From positions 3,748,900 through 3,812,899 of the forward strand of contig NW_004955481.1 of assembly GCF_000276665.1 (NCBI RefSeq): 64,000 bases of DNA, read 5' to 3'. The position numbers and the translations under genes were made by a program. The DNA comes from Chinchilla lanigera. Its lineage: Eukaryota > Chordata > Mammalia > Rodentia > Chinchillidae. The notes under the pieces are model-generated. The model did no database searches, was not told the origin of the DNA, and saw only the letters and a program-made list of their open reading frames with translations. Positions 33,753 through 45,324 of this stretch are shown here, one piece after another; the stretch's first letter is position 1, and each line of letters opens with the position of its first letter.

Positions 33753-34765
33753 TAAACTTTCAGATTTCTCAGTGAAAACAGTGGAACCCAGAGAAAGTGA
33801 AACAGCATCTTTAAGGTGATGGAAGAACTGACAAGTCAGAAATCTTTAGCTAGCAGAAGTCTTCTTCAGAAATAAAGGAGAAGACAAAGAGGAAAGGAGG
33901 GCAGAGAGTCTCAGATGAAGGAAAACTAAGACTATATATGATCAGACTTGTAGAAATGCAAAATACTAGGAAAAAAAAAAAAGACAATTGGAGTGGTTAT
34001 ACAAAATAGACTCCTAAGCTAGAAAATTTAAAAGAGCAACATTATGCAATGAGATGTCCATTGACTAAATCGCAGATTTATGTGTCTGACAACAAAGCCT
34101 CAAAATTACATGAACTAAAAAGAGAAACAGACAAATTCACAATTACTTTTGGAGATCCAACACTTCTTAGAAATTTAAAGTAGTCAGAAAAGCAGCAGAA
34201 CTACGTAACAATGCTATTAACCAATGGGACATGACACACTCCTGATAACAATAGAATACACATTCAAATGCATATATAATACAGAAAACAAAACAAATCT
34301 TATATGACTATCTTGTCATTAAACTTGAAACATTTTTTAAACCACAAACACTTGGAAGTTAAACAGCACACTGCTATGTGATTCATAGGTTAATGAAGTT
34401 TGGAGAAAAATTAGAAAAGATTATGAACTGTGTGGTAATTGTAATACAACAAAAAATTGGTAGAATACAAGTAAAGCAGTGCAAAGAGGTAAATGTACAA
34501 TATTAAATCCTATACTGTGGAGGAAAGGATCTCAAATCAGTAATAACCTAAACTGTCTTAAGAATTTGGAAAGAGAAAAGCAAATTAAATCAAAAGTAAG
34601 TGTAAGGAAGGAAATATTAATGAATATAATGATGAAGCCAACTGAGTAAAATTTTAAAACTTGGTTTTTGGGACCAAGGGAAATATAACATGAAAAGGCC
34701 TCCAACCAAATTACCCAAGAAAAATAAGGGCAGAGAGAAATTACCAATAACAGAAATAAGAAAGA

Positions 34766-34892
34766 AAGGAACTACGCATGGTGGCGGGTGCGGGCCATAA
34801 TCCCAGCACTTGGGAGGCTGAGGCAGAAGAATTACTGCAAATTCAAGGCCAGCCTGGTTTAAGGTCAGCCTGAACTATTTAGCGAGACCCTG
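34766..34892 (+). mobile_element. B1-type SINE
   Basis: tacgcatggtggcgggtgc to tagcgagaccctgg; part of the duplication is lost. Purine tail. Confidence 0.88.
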
Positions 34893-35050
34893 GAGAGAGG
34901 GGACGGAGAAGGACAGGGAGAGGGAGAAGGACAGGGAGAGGGAGAAGGAGAGGAAAAGGGAGAGGGAGAGGGAGAGGGAGAGGGAGAGAGAGAGAGGGAG
35001 AAGGAGAAGGAGACCAAGAGGAGATGGGGAGGGTGACAAGGAAGGGGGAC
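34893..35050 (+). repeat. purine tract (ggagag)n
   Basis: About 150 bases, almost only G and A, from the B1 tail. Confidence 0.93.
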
Positions 35051-35132
35051 TGAAAAGGATGCTGCTTAGTAAGTAGTGGAAAATAACTGGAAAGAAAGAA
35101 TACTTTTCTGATCAACAATAATTCTGTATTTC

Positions 35133-35239
35133 TTTTTTTTTTTTTTTTCTTTTGGTTTTTCTCCGGTACCGGGAACCTAACTCACGACCTTGCGCTTGCC
35201 AGGCAGGAGCCTTTGCCGCTGAGCTAAATCCCCAGCCCC
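35133..35239 (-). mobile_element. young ID SINE
   Basis: Antisense. Perfect duplication aattctgtatttc (35120-35132, 35240-35252). Confidence 0.96.
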
Positions 35240-35327
35240 AATTCTGTATTTCAAAAGTCAGTACAAAGTATTTTGAATGTTGAAAGTGTCACAGTCTACC
35301 CCGATAGCTATGTACACTTATGTGTGT

Positions 35328-35514
35328 CAAGATTTTTCTTGGTACTAGACATTGAACCCAGGGACAATGCACAGGGCTGCATCCCAGCATTGTTTATTTA
35401 GAGACAGAGTCTCATTAAGTCACTAAATTACTTAGGTAGAACTCAAACTGACCATCCTACTGACTCAGCCTCCCAGAGTGCTGGAATTATAATAAACATG
35501 TGCCACCATACTTG
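35328..35514 (-). mobile_element. B1-dID dimeric SINE
   Basis: Antisense: ID half (ggtactagacattgaaccca), then B1 half (gagacagagtctcattaagt to gccaccatacttggc). Confidence 0.85.
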
Positions 35515-35813
35515 GCAATATATATTTTTTTTATGTATTTTCTATATTGTTTGATTTTAAAGTAAAAATTAAAGAAAACAGAATTGTACCTACACGATAG
35601 TATTAATTACAGAGCCACTGTAATCATGACTCCGTAATTCCAGTTTTCAAACATACATATATGAATACCTAAACAAAGCACAGGGCTAATACAGGTTGAT
35701 AAACTACAGTTCAGGCTTAAAAAACATAAATATTAATAGCAAGTTCTTAAAGGACTATGAAACTGCATATATACTCTTTTATTAAACTCTTTCTGATTAA
35801 AAATATACAAGGC

Positions 35814-35976
35814 AAGCCAGGCAGGATGACACATGCCTGTAATTCTAGTACTCCAGAACTTGAAGAACGAGGATTGTCATGAGTTTGAGGCCTGCACTAT
35901 ACAGGGAGTTTTCAAGGTCAGATGGACTACATAGCAAGACCCTGGCTAAAAAAATAATAATAATAAAATAAATAAA
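35814..35976 (+). mobile_element. B1-type SINE, diverged
   Basis: Both duplicated blocks present but mutated. (taa)n/(aaat)n tail. Confidence 0.85.
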
Positions 35977-36233
35977 TACGATATATAATTTTTGTGGGCA
36001 GTGTTATTTTGTTCAATTCAAAATCATATATCTCCAAGAATATGATTAGAATAAAACCCAATATAATTTATTTTAAAATCTCAGACAAATATAAGATTTT
36101 CAGAATTAAGTAACTGTCCCACATCTGTAAAAACAGTCAAGTAACACTATCACATAAAAGCAAGAGAGAAGTTAGGGGAAGCAATTGATAATCACAGCAC
36201 ATCTAGTTATTATCTGAATATTCTTTCAATTAA
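35977..36233. other. unique intronic sequence
   Basis: No element recognised. Confidence 0.5.
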
Positions 36234-36395
36234 GTTTTTTCTTTTTTTTGGTCTTTTTGAGACACGGTCTCGCTATGCAGTTCAGGCTGGCCTTGAGCTC
36301 ACTTTGTAGCCCAGGGTGGTCTCGAACTCACAACCACCCTTCTGCCTCAGCCTCACAAGTGCTGGGATTACAGGTGTGCACCACCACGACCGGCT
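36234..36395 (-). mobile_element. B1-type SINE
   Basis: Full-length antisense, near consensus (ttttgagacacggtctcgct to ccaccacgaccggc). Confidence 0.93.
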
Positions 36396-36948
36396 AAATC
36401 AAAAGTAATGATGTTATGGCACTACCATTTTTTAAGAATCTTCACATTTTTACAAAAGAGGACATTCTTGATCCCAAGCAACTAATTTAACATAAAACCC
36501 TTAATTAAGTGGTTCCAAATAAGAAAATAGCTAATTTAGTCAAATGGTTGATCCCAATGAAGAAAGAAAAACTGCAGAAATTGTACTGTCCACTATGTTC
36601 TCATCTCGATAGACAGATGGACACATACACATGTGCTAAGTTTCAAAGCTTTTTTTCTTCAAAGAGACAAAAAATATGTTACTGATCCTTTGCTCCTTTC
36701 GCCTCATTCTCTTTTTCTCTTTCTTTTATTGGGATGGGGAGTAGAGATTTGTTTAACTGTTATTGTATTTGAAAATGATATGATTATGTAACAGAAAATG
36801 TTGGCTTAACTGATTGCTGAAGTGTTGATATATCAGAACTGAAATCAACTTCACATTTAACAACACAAAAATGTTTGCTTTAAAGTACTAGGTTATTTAA
36901 TGCTATTTTATGGATTATTTCATGTAAATCTGTAGAATAAGAATATGA
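36396..36948. other. unique intronic sequence
   Basis: AT-rich, no element recognised. Confidence 0.5.
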
Positions 36949-37117
36949 AGCCAGGTGTAGTTTCACAAACCTATAATCTCAGCACTCCAGGAGGCTGGGG
37001 CAGGAAGATCTCGAATTCATGTCTACCTTTGGCAATTTAACAATCCATGTCTCAAAAGGATACAAAAGGGCTAGGGAAGTAACTCAGGGTGAAAATCCTA
37101 GTATTTACCCTTAAGGG
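36949..37117 (+). mobile_element. B1-dID dimeric SINE
   Basis: B1 half (agccaggtgtagtttcac) and ID half (gggctagggaagtaactcag). Confidence 0.8.
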
Positions 37118-37462
37118 AGGGAGGGAGGTTGACTGAGAGACAAAGTGAATTATGAATAAGACTATGAAAACAAAAGAACAGTCAAAAGAAATTGTGTTCA
37201 TGAAGAGACTGCTCTACTCCCTGGAAGGATAATTAGCAGAACAAAAAATAAGATGAAGTTTTATATTTCTTAAGGACAATAAACTAGAATGGATAAACTA
37301 CAGTATTCTGCTTACGATCCTCATTCCAGGTTAACTAAAAAAGCTAAATCTATGCATTTAAGAGTCAAATGTAAAGCAAATGAAATAAAGGTTGAGTATG
37401 AAGGGTCATGTTTGGTTATAAAATAAGATGCATAACAGTGTAAAACCCCATCATGTTCTCCC

Positions 37463-37493
37463 GTGTGTGTGTGTGTGTGTGTGCGCGCGTGTT
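37463..37493 (+). repeat. (TG)n microsatellite
   Basis: gt/gc dinucleotide run. Confidence 0.95.
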
Positions 37494-38139
37494 AAATAAA
37501 GAGAAATATATAGGTTTGAATCCAGAATAGCAAAAGCAATTCTGCACAAAAATAAAGTATGAGGCATCACAATCCCAGACTTGAAGTTATTATTATAAAG
37601 CTACTGTGGCATCAGCACAAAAACAGACACAAAAATCAACAGAACATAATAGAAGATGCTGAAACAACCTCAAGTATATTCAATTATTTGATCTTTGACA
37701 AAGGAGCCAAAAACATGCACTGGAGAAAAGATAGTCACTTTAATAAATGGTTTTGGGAAAATGGCTATCTACATGCAGCAGAATGAATCTACAAACGAAT
37801 CTTTCACCATGTATTCAACTAAAATTGCAATGGATCAAAGAACTAAATGTTAAAACACAAACACTTAGCCTGCTGGAAGTCAAAATAGATAGACTTCTCA
37901 AAGTCACAGGCATATGCAAGGAGTTTCTAAACAGAACTCTGCGGCACAGGAAATAAGTAGTACTAAGAATCAACAAATGGGATCAGATCAAATTAAAAAG
38001 CTTCTGCTCAAAAGAAACAATCAACAGAGTAAAAAGACAACCTACAGACTAGGAAAATAATTTGCCAGATATTCTCCGCAAAGAACTAATATCTAGAATA
38101 TATAACTAATTCAAAAAGAAAAATAAAAGACCCAGTCAA

Positions 38140-38300
38140 GCCAGGAATGGTGGTGCACACCTATAATCCCAGCACTCGGGAGGCTGAGGCAGGAGGGTCA
38201 TCTGGAGTTTGAGACCAGCCTGGGCTACAAAGTGAGCTCAAGGCCAGCCTGAACTGCACAGCGAGATCCTGTCTCAAAAAGACAAAAAACCAAAAAAACA
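38140..38300 (+). mobile_element. B1-type SINE
   Basis: Full length. Flanks aaagacccagtcaa / aaagaccaggtcaa. Confidence 0.94.
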
Positions 38301-38327
38301 AAAGACCAGGTCAAAAAAATGGGCAAC

Positions 38328-38471
38328 AGCTAGGCATAGTGGCGCATACTTGTAATCCCAGCACTTGAGAGGCTGAGGCAGGAGTACTGCTGCAAGTTTG
38401 AGGCCAGCCTGGGCTACAAAATTGAGTTTAAGGCTTGCCTGCACTACATGGCAAGACCCTGTCTCAAAAAA
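38328..38471 (+). mobile_element. B1-type SINE
   Basis: gctaggcatagtggcgcatac to aagaccctgtctcaaaa; both duplicated blocks present. Confidence 0.92.
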
Positions 38472-38651
38472 GGAAGTGGGAGGGCATGCAACTGAAATTC
38501 ATAGACATTTCACAGAAATATAAATAGCCAATAAATATATGAAGATATGCTCAACATTTCTGACCATTACAGAAATGTGAATTAAAACAATGCTGAGATT
38601 CCATATTACCCCAGAAGGAAATCAAGTAGTAACATCAAGAAATCAAGAAAT

Positions 38652-38808
38652 CAGCCAGGTGTGGTGGCACACGCCTGTAATCCCAGCACTCGAGAGGATG
38701 AGGCAGGAGGATCGTTTCAAATTCAAGGCCAGCCTGGGCTACAAAGTGAGCTCAAGGCCAGCTTCAACTGCATAGAAACACCCTGTCTCAAAAAAAAAAA
38801 AAAAAAAG
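38652..38808 (+). mobile_element. B1-type SINE
   Basis: Full length, poly-A. Inserted in the older L1 at aagaaatca. Confidence 0.93.
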
Positions 38809-40544
38809 AGAAATCAAATAACAACATCAAGAAATCATATAACAGTCCATTGTCACTACTCCTATTCAACATAGTTCTGGAAATATTAGCCAGAGAAATT
38901 AGACAAGAGAGAGAAATAACAAGAATAAAGATAGCAAAGAAGAAGTGAAATTATCGTTGTTCGCACATAACATGATACTCTACACAGAAGACCCCAAAAA
39001 CTCCACCAAAAGGCTTATAGATTTAATAACCAAATTCAGTAGCACAGCTGGATATAAAGTCAATACTCAAAAATTATAGTATTCTTATACACAAACAGAG
39101 AAATTAGGGAAACCACACCTTTCGTGATAGCATCTAAAAAAAATGAAATACTTAGGAATCAATCTAACAAAAGAAGCAAAAGATCTATACAGTGAAAATT
39201 ATAGTACTCTGAAAAAAGAGACCGAAGAGGATTTCAGAAAATGGAAAGACATTCCTTGCTCATGGATAGGAAGAACCAACATTGTGAAAATGGCCATACT
39301 CCCAAAACAGTTGTACAGATTCAGTACAATCCCAATTAAAAAACCAATAGTATACCTCACAGATCTAGAGAAAACATTCCTAAAATTCATCTGGAACCAG
39401 AAAAGGCCTAGAATAGCAAAAGCAATCCTGGGCAACAAAGGCAAGGCAGGAGGCATCACAATCCCTGACTTGAAATTATACTACAAAGCTACTGTGATAA
39501 AACCAGCCTGGTACTAGCATAAAACAGACCTGATGATCAGTGGAACAGATTAGAAGATGCAGACACAGCTACAAACATTCAGCCACCTTATCTTCGACAA
39601 AGGGGCCAAACACGTTCACTGGAAGAAAGATAGCCTCTTTAATAAACGGTGCTGGAAAAACTGGCTTTCCACATGCCAAAGACTAAAACTAGACCCATGT
39701 CTATCACCATGCACTAAACTAAAGTCAAAAGGGATCAAAGATCTAAATATCAAAATAGAAACACTAAACACTGGAAGAGAGAGTAGGTAAAAATCTCAAA
39801 GACATAGATAGGGGTAGGCAGGGAGTTCATGAACAAAAACCAAACTGTATGGGGAAATACTTCAAAGAATCAATAATTTGAATCTTATCTTATTGAAAAG
39901 TTTTTGCACATCAAAAGAAATCACCAACAGAGTAAAAAGAAAACCCACGAATTGGGAAAAAAATTTCAGCCAACTGCTCCTCAGACAAAGGCCTTCTATC
40001 TAGAACACATAAAGAATTGGAAAAAATCAGACCTCCCAAATTCAAAGACCCAATCCAAAAATGGGCATCTGAGATAATATGCACTTCTCAGATGAAGAAA
40101 TACTAATGGCGATTAAATATATGAAAAAAATTATTAAATATATGAAAAAATGTTCAACATCATTAGTCATTTGACAAATGCAAATTAAAATTTGCATTTT
40201 AATGAGATTCCCTCTCATCCCAGAAAGAATTTCATCAAGAAATCAACCAATGGCAAATGCTGGAGAGGCTGTGGGGAAAAAAGAACTCTGCTCCACTGCT
40301 GGTGGAAGTGGAGACTGGTGAAACCACTGAGGAAATCAGATTGGAGATTCCTCAGTAAACTAGGATTAGAAGTCCCACTTAACGCAGCTTACTCCCCTTC
40401 TAGGTATTTTCCCAGAAGAATTAAAAACATCCTACCACAGCAATATATGTGCACCCATGTTTATAGCAGCACAATTTGGCATAGCTAAATCTTGGAAACA
40501 ACCCAAATGTCCATCAACTGAGGAATGGATATAAAAGATGTGGT

Positions 40545-40650
40545 GGGGCTGGGGATTTAGCTCAGTGGCACAGTGCCTGCCTGGCAAGTGCAAGGTTGTG
40601 AGTTCGATTCCTGGTACCGGAAAAAAACCAAACACAAAACAAAACAAAAA
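40545..40650 (+). mobile_element. young ID SINE in L1
   Basis: Flanks aaagatgtggt / aaagatctggt. Confidence 0.94.
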
Positions 40651-41045
40651 AAGATCTGGTATTTTTACACAATGGAGTATTACTCACCTATAAAAAAGAT
40701 AAACTCAAGGCTTTTGTAGGTAAATGGATGCAACTAGAGACCACACTCGTAAGTGAAATAAATAGGACCCACATGTGTAAACATCATATTGTCTCCCTGG
40801 TGTAAGAATATGAAAGAGTAAATAAAACCCCAAATGTACAATAAATAATATGAAAGGGAAAGAAACTGCTCAAAGGAAGGAACAACTGGGTTGAGGGAAA
40901 GAAGAAAAAGAAAGAACTAAGGCAAAAATATATATATATGTATATAGAAGGATAGCTGGGATAACTGTACTGCTGATGTCTGGTGGTTTATTGAAAGGAA
41001 CAGTTAATGCTTACTTTTTTATATATATTTTGACCAATTTTGCAT

Positions 41046-41115
41046 GCTTATATCTGGTAATCTGAGCAACTGATATGAAGACAACAATATGCCATATAAC
41101 AACCATTGTGAATTC
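41046..41115 (+). repeat. L1 3' UTR module, copy 1
   Basis: cttatatctggtaatctgag through gtgaattcctaccat. Repeated at 41213. Confidence 0.85.
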
Positions 41116-41212
41116 CTACCATCTTGCCTGGTGAAACTCTGTACTGTCTCTAATTATTTTTTTAAATTATTATCTTCTCATTCTCTTTAATGGTTTGATT
41201 AATCTTCCATTC

Positions 41213-41288
41213 TTATATCTGGTAATCTGAGCAACTTCGTTGAAGATAACAATATGTAATATAACAACCACTGTTAATTCCTATCATT
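41213..41288 (+). repeat. L1 3' UTR module, copy 2
   Basis: Same module about 165 bases further on, roughly 85% identical. Confidence 0.85.
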
Positions 41289-41957
41289 TGGTTTGAAACC
41301 CAGTATCATTTCTAATGTTCTTGCTTTGCTTTGTTTGTATTTAGCTACTGTTCTTTTTTTACCACTCTCTTTAAAATAAAAAAAAAATTTTAAATGCAGT
41401 TCATCTACTTAAAAAAAAAAAGAAATCAAATAACAAATGTTGGTGAGGCTGCAGGGGAAAAGGAACTGTTCTACACTGTTGGTGGGAATGTAAACTAATA
41501 CAACTGCTTTGAAAATTAGTATGGAGATTCCTCAAGAAACTAAAACTAAAAATTTCATTCAACCCAGCTATTTGCCTTCTAGGTATCTTCCTGAAAGAGT
41601 CAAAAAAGACATATTACTGTGACAATGCATCCTCATGTTTACAGAAACACAATTCATAACAGCTAAATCTTTGAAGTGACCTATATATATATATATATGT
41701 CTATCAACACATGAACAAAGAAAATGTTGTATTTACACATAATGGAGTACTAGTACTATGCCATAAACTTCAGTTATTTGTAAGAAAATGGATGTACTTT
41801 GAGACACCAATGTTAAGTGAAATAAGTCAGACACAAGTTTAAATATTGAATAGTTTCTCATATGAGAAACCCAAAGTATAAATAAAGAGCAAAACAAAAG
41901 ATAACAGAAAGTATAGGGCGACTGATGTCTCTCACAGGGCAAGGGATGGAGGGAGAA

Positions 41958-42127
41958 AGGCTGGGTACGGTGGTGCACACCTATAATCCTAGCACTCATA
42001 ATCCTAGCACTCGTTAGGCTGAGGCAGAAGGAACGCTGTGAGTTCGAGGCAAGCGTGGGCTACAAAGTGAGTTCAAGGCCAGCTTGAACTGCATAGTGAA
42101 ACTTTATCTCAAACCAAAAAAAAAAGG
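41958..42127 (+). mobile_element. B1-type SINE with internal repeat
   Basis: Contains a perfect 15-base tandem repeat ataatcctagcactc (41983-42013 region), probably slippage. Confidence 0.9.
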
Positions 42128-42130
42128 TGG

Positions 42131-42209
42131 GGGGCTGGGGATTTAGCTCAGCAGCAAAGCACGGCAAGCACAAGGTCGTGAGTTCGATTCCTGGTACCGG
42201 ATGAAAAAC

Positions 42210-42218
<9 letters not shown>
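42131..42218 (+). mobile_element. ID SINE with small deletion
   Basis: Lacks about 7 bases (gcctgcc region) between the A and B boxes: agcaaagcacggcaagcac. Confidence 0.9.
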
Positions 42219-42241
<23 letters not shown>

Positions 42242-42242
42242 T
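42219..42242 (+). repeat. (GA)n microsatellite
   Basis: Pure dinucleotide run in the ID tail. Confidence 0.95.
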
Positions 42243-42599
42243 GGAGGAAAAGGGAAGGCAGGGAAGGAAAGGGGGATGAAAGAAGGAATTAAGACGTGCT
42301 ATGTATATATACTACCATCTCCGCCAAGAAGGGGATCAAGAAATGGATGGGACAGGGAGAAAGGAAAGGGAAAGAGGATGAAAAAAAGGAATTAAGATGT
42401 ATTATGTACATGTACCAATTCCTCATAAGGAATGTCAATGTACTACAAACATGTACTAATAAAATTTTTTTTAAATACATGGGTTTGAGTATTAGTATGT
42501 ATTTGATTGTATATGCATAGATTGTCTCTGGTATAATATTACAGTAAATATGTAATATTATTTGCCTCCAGGGAAAAGTACTGAACCTATGAGGGCCAA

Positions 42600-42765
42600 C
42601 AAGTGCATAGCTTCAAAGTTAAACTACCTGAGACAGAATTCTAGCCTCTGTTTACTAGCAGTATAATTTGGGCAAGTCATTTAACCTATGACTCAATTTG
42701 CTTATATGTAAAATGGTCCAACACTATACTTGGGATTGTGAGCATTACTATTGTTAAGAAATATT
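42600..42765 (+). mobile_element. MIR
   Basis: tttgggcaagtcatttaacc, actcaatttgcttatatgta. Confidence 0.75.
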
Positions 42766-42876
42766 CTATCATATGGATATACGACAAAAAGTGTCTTCCC
42801 AGAAAACTTCAACATTGTTATTTTGTGCCACTGGTAAGCTAGAAAGATAAAGTGAGATTGTTTTGCTTTGTTATTG

Positions 42877-43075
42877 TTGTTTCCCCCAATGCTGAGGATT
42901 GAATCCAGGGCTTCATGCTTGCTAGGTAAGCACTCTACTACTGAACTACATTCTTACCACTACTATTTTTAATTTTGAGACAGGATCTCACTAAAGTTGC
43001 CCAGGCTGGCCTCAAAGTTGGGATCCTCCTGTCTAAGCTTGCTAAATAGGTAAGACTACAGTCACAATGCCTAAG
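42877..43075 (-). mobile_element. B1-dID dimeric SINE
   Basis: Antisense: ID half (gaggattgaatccagggctt to gaactacattcttacc), B1 half (ttgagacaggatctcact). Confidence 0.87.
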
Positions 43076-43699
43076 AAATTTTCTTAGCCATATTGTTCTA
43101 TTTATGGTGAAATCTACTTCTGTCACAGTCAAGAAAGTCCCTTCTATTATTCAACACTGTTCCAGAAGTACCAGCTTTGTTAACATGTATCATAACACAT
43201 GAAGCATTTTTAGAAGTCAATAACAAGAACAAAAAAGTAGTTTCCACAAATAAACAAGTCACTCAATAAACATACTGTGGTAGTTGAGAAGAGATTTTTA
43301 AAAAGAGAACATATTTTTAAAAGAAAGTTACCCATAAAAAGAGAAAACTCAAGAGTACCTAGTTTTCCCTGGCCTCTTAGAACAAAGCACTGTCAACTTT
43401 TAAATTTTTACCAATTGTTTAGGTGAGAAAAAGCACCCTTATCTATTACTAGTAGAGAGAAAATTTAATACAAATGCATGCAGAAGAATGTGGCCATTTG
43501 TGACAAAATTACAGGTACAGTACTTTCATCCTTTAACAGTCCCACTTCTAAGAATATAATATAATGTTACACTTGTCACTTTATATTAAATTTCTATATG
43601 TATTTTCAGAGCTTAGACCCAACACTTGTGTACTACATAGTCTCTCCATCCTTACTTTGTACATTCAATGAATTGTATGTACATTGCAATGTGTAATTT
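43076..43699. other. unique intronic sequence
   Basis: AT-rich, no element recognised. Confidence 0.5.
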
Positions 43700-43713
43700 A
43701 TGTATGTTTATTC

Positions 43714-43737
43714 TTTTTTTTTCTGGTACCGGGAATC
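43714..43737 (-). mobile_element. minimal 5'-truncated ID, left piece
   Basis: Only poly-T and ctggtaccgggaatc, the extreme 3' end of an antisense ID. Flanks atgtatgtttattc (43700-43713) and atgtacgtttattc (43864-43877) are its target-site duplication. Confidence 0.75.
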
Positions 43738-43747
43738 ATGTACGTTT

Positions 43748-43854
43748 CTTTTTTTTTTTTTTTTTTTTTTGGTTTTTCTCTGGTACCGGGAACCGAACTC
43801 ACGACCTTGCGCTTGCCAGGCAGGCGCTTTGCCGCTGAGCTAAATCCCCAGCCC
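43748..43854 (-). mobile_element. young ID SINE inside the truncated ID
   Basis: Full-length antisense. Perfect 19-base duplication ccgggaatcatgtacgttt (43729-43747, 43855-43873). Confidence 0.96.
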
Positions 43855-44034
43855 CCGGGAATCATGTACGTTTATTCTTTATATTATTTTGTACTATACA
43901 TCTATATGTATAAATGTCATATACAGCACTACTTAATGAAAGATTATCAAAACACGTACAAGAAAACTCAAAACTACAAGTTCTTGGAAAGATTAACAAA
44001 ACTGACAAACTTTTTAACTATCCAAAAAAAGAGA

Positions 44035-44207
44035 AGGGGTTGGGCATGGCGGCGCATGCCTGTAATCCCAGCACTCGGGAGGCTGAGGCAGGAGGATCAT
44101 TGCGAGATCGAGGCCAGCTTGGGCTACAAAATGAGCTTAAGGCCAGCCTGAACTGCACAGCGAGACCCTGTCTCAAAAAGACCAAAAGAAAAGGAAAAAA
44201 AAAAAGG
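44035..44207 (+). mobile_element. B1-type SINE
   Basis: Full length, near consensus. Confidence 0.95.
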
Positions 44208-44512
44208 AAGACTCGAATTACTCAAATCAGGACTGAAAACAGGCATATTAGTACCAAACTTACAAAACTAAAATGAATACGAGAATAGCATAAACAACTA
44301 ATAGGCTGGAAAACCTACATGAAATGGTCAATTTCCTAAAATAACACAAACTATCAAAACTTCAGAGAACAGAAAATCTCAACAGATTTATAACAAGTAA
44401 ATAAACTGATAAATCAGCAAACAAAAACTTTCAGCAAGAAAAGCCTAAGACCAGACAGCTTCCACTTGTGACTTCTACCAAATATTTAAAGAATTAACAC
44501 CAAATCTTTTGT

Positions 44513-44618
44513 TTCATTTTTTTTGAGACAGGGCCTCACTATGTAGTACAGGCTGGCCTTGAACTCACATCTATCCTCCTGCCTCAACCTCCCAAGTGCT
44601 CGGTTACAGGCAGTACTA
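44513..44618 (-). mobile_element. B1-type SINE, single unit
   Basis: Antisense: gagacagggcctcactatg to gtgctcggttacaggc. Confidence 0.87.
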
Positions 44619-44800
44619 CATCTTTTTATAAAGCCAGAACTACCTTAATTCTGAAGCCATACAAAGACAACAAAAGAAAATTGCAAAAAATAAAACTGCA
44701 AACCAGTATCTCCTAGGAATATACAGTCTACTGCCATACCACTTTGAAGATGCCCTATATCTCATCTTACAAAAATCTTCAATCAAATGTTACCAAACTG

Positions 44801-44889
44801 GGCCAGGGACATAGCTCAGTGGCATAAGCGCCTACCTGGGAAGTGCAAGGTCCCACGTTTGATTCCCGGTAGGAAAAAAATAATAATAA
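44801..44889 (+). mobile_element. ID SINE
   Basis: Flanks ttaccaaactg / ttaccaaactg (L1 target). Confidence 0.93.
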
Positions 44890-44936
44890 AAGTAAGTATT
44901 ACCAAACTGAATCCAGGAGCATGTTAAAAGGATTAC

Positions 44937-45052
44937 AGCCAGGTGCAGTGGTGCACACATGCCTGCAATCCCAGCACTCAGGAGCCTGAGGCAGGAGTAT
45001 CACTGCGAGCTCAAGGCCAGCCTGGGATACAAACTTGAGTTCAAACCAGCTG
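44937..45052 (+). mobile_element. B1-type SINE, 3'-incomplete
   Basis: Ends in the second block (cttgagttcaaaccagc), directly followed by another B1. Confidence 0.87.
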
Positions 45053-45055
45053 AGA

Positions 45056-45226
45056 GGCCAGGTGTGGTGGCACACGCCTGTAATCGCAACACTTGGGAGG
45101 CTGCGGCAGGAGGATCATTGCAAGTACATGACTAGCCCAGGCTACAAAGTGAGCTCAAGTCCAGCCTGCAGCCTGAACTGCATAGGGACACCCTGTCTCA
45201 AAAAGACAAATAAATAAATAAATAAA
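45056..45226 (+). mobile_element. B1-type SINE
   Basis: Full length, with an extra cagcctg repeat (gtccagcctgcagcctgaac). (aaat)n tail. Confidence 0.92.
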
Positions 45227-45231
45227 ATAAT

Positions 45232-45324
45232 TTTAACTGGGAGTGATGGTGCACACTTGTAATACCAGCACTCTGAAGAGCCTCATCAATTTAAGGACTT
45301 TGTGATAACTTGTCTCAAAATTTA
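45232..45324 (+). mobile_element. B1-dID, left piece
   Basis: B1 half (actgggagtgatggtgcac to cttgtctcaaaattt), interrupted by an ID. Confidence 0.8.

Larger units (their letters stand above)
32780..34765 (+). mobile_element. ancient L1 5' and ORF2 endonuclease region
   Basis: Long, degenerate L1M/HAL1-like stretch. Recognisable pieces are gatttctcagtgaaaacagt (33765), cacaattacttttggagatc (34138), tagaatacacattcaaatg (34250), aaacacttggaagttaaac (34346), ctcaaatcagtaataacct (34531). No open frame remains. SINEs at 32915, 33463 and 33586 are inserted. Confidence 0.65.
37520..38824 (+). mobile_element. older L1, ORF2 3' part (left piece)
   Basis: Recognisable but broken ORF2 C-terminal sequence (atcacaatcccagacttgaa, gatctttgacaaaggagcca, atgctgagattccatattac). 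Interrupted by B1s at 38140, 38328 and 38652 and by a younger L1 from 38825. It resumes at 41422. Confidence 0.88.
38825..41421 (+). mobile_element. younger 5'-truncated L1, inserted in the older L1
   Basis: Starts in the ORF2 reverse-transcriptase region and runs through the ORF2 C-terminus and 3' UTR to a poly-A. A 124-codon open segment remains at 39143-39517 ([20 protein letters not shown], then the [18 protein letters not shown] region). Frameshifts and stops follow. A perfect 15-base duplication gaaatcaaataacaa flanks it (38810-38824, 41422-41436). An ID interrupts it at 40545. Not coding-competent. Confidence 0.93.
41422..42478 (+). mobile_element. older L1, 3' end (right piece)
   Basis: Resumes at taacaaatgttggtgaggct, runs through the ORF2 end (tggagtactagtactatgcc) into a purine-rich 3' UTR, and ends with catgtactaataaaat. 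Holds a B1 (41958), an ID (42131) and a GA run. Confidence 0.85.
43960..44935 (+). mobile_element. ancient L1 ORF2 fragment
   Basis: Degenerate ORF2: cttggaaagattaacaaaac, atgaaatggtcaatttcc, gcctaagaccagacagctt, ttaattctgaagccataca, gcatgttaaaaggatta. Split by B1s at 44035 and 44513 and an ID at 44801. Confidence 0.8.

Noticed and set aside
39143..39517. Possible host gene with 124-codon frame
   Set aside because: It is the ORF2 C-terminal part of a truncated L1, with stops and frameshifts downstream.
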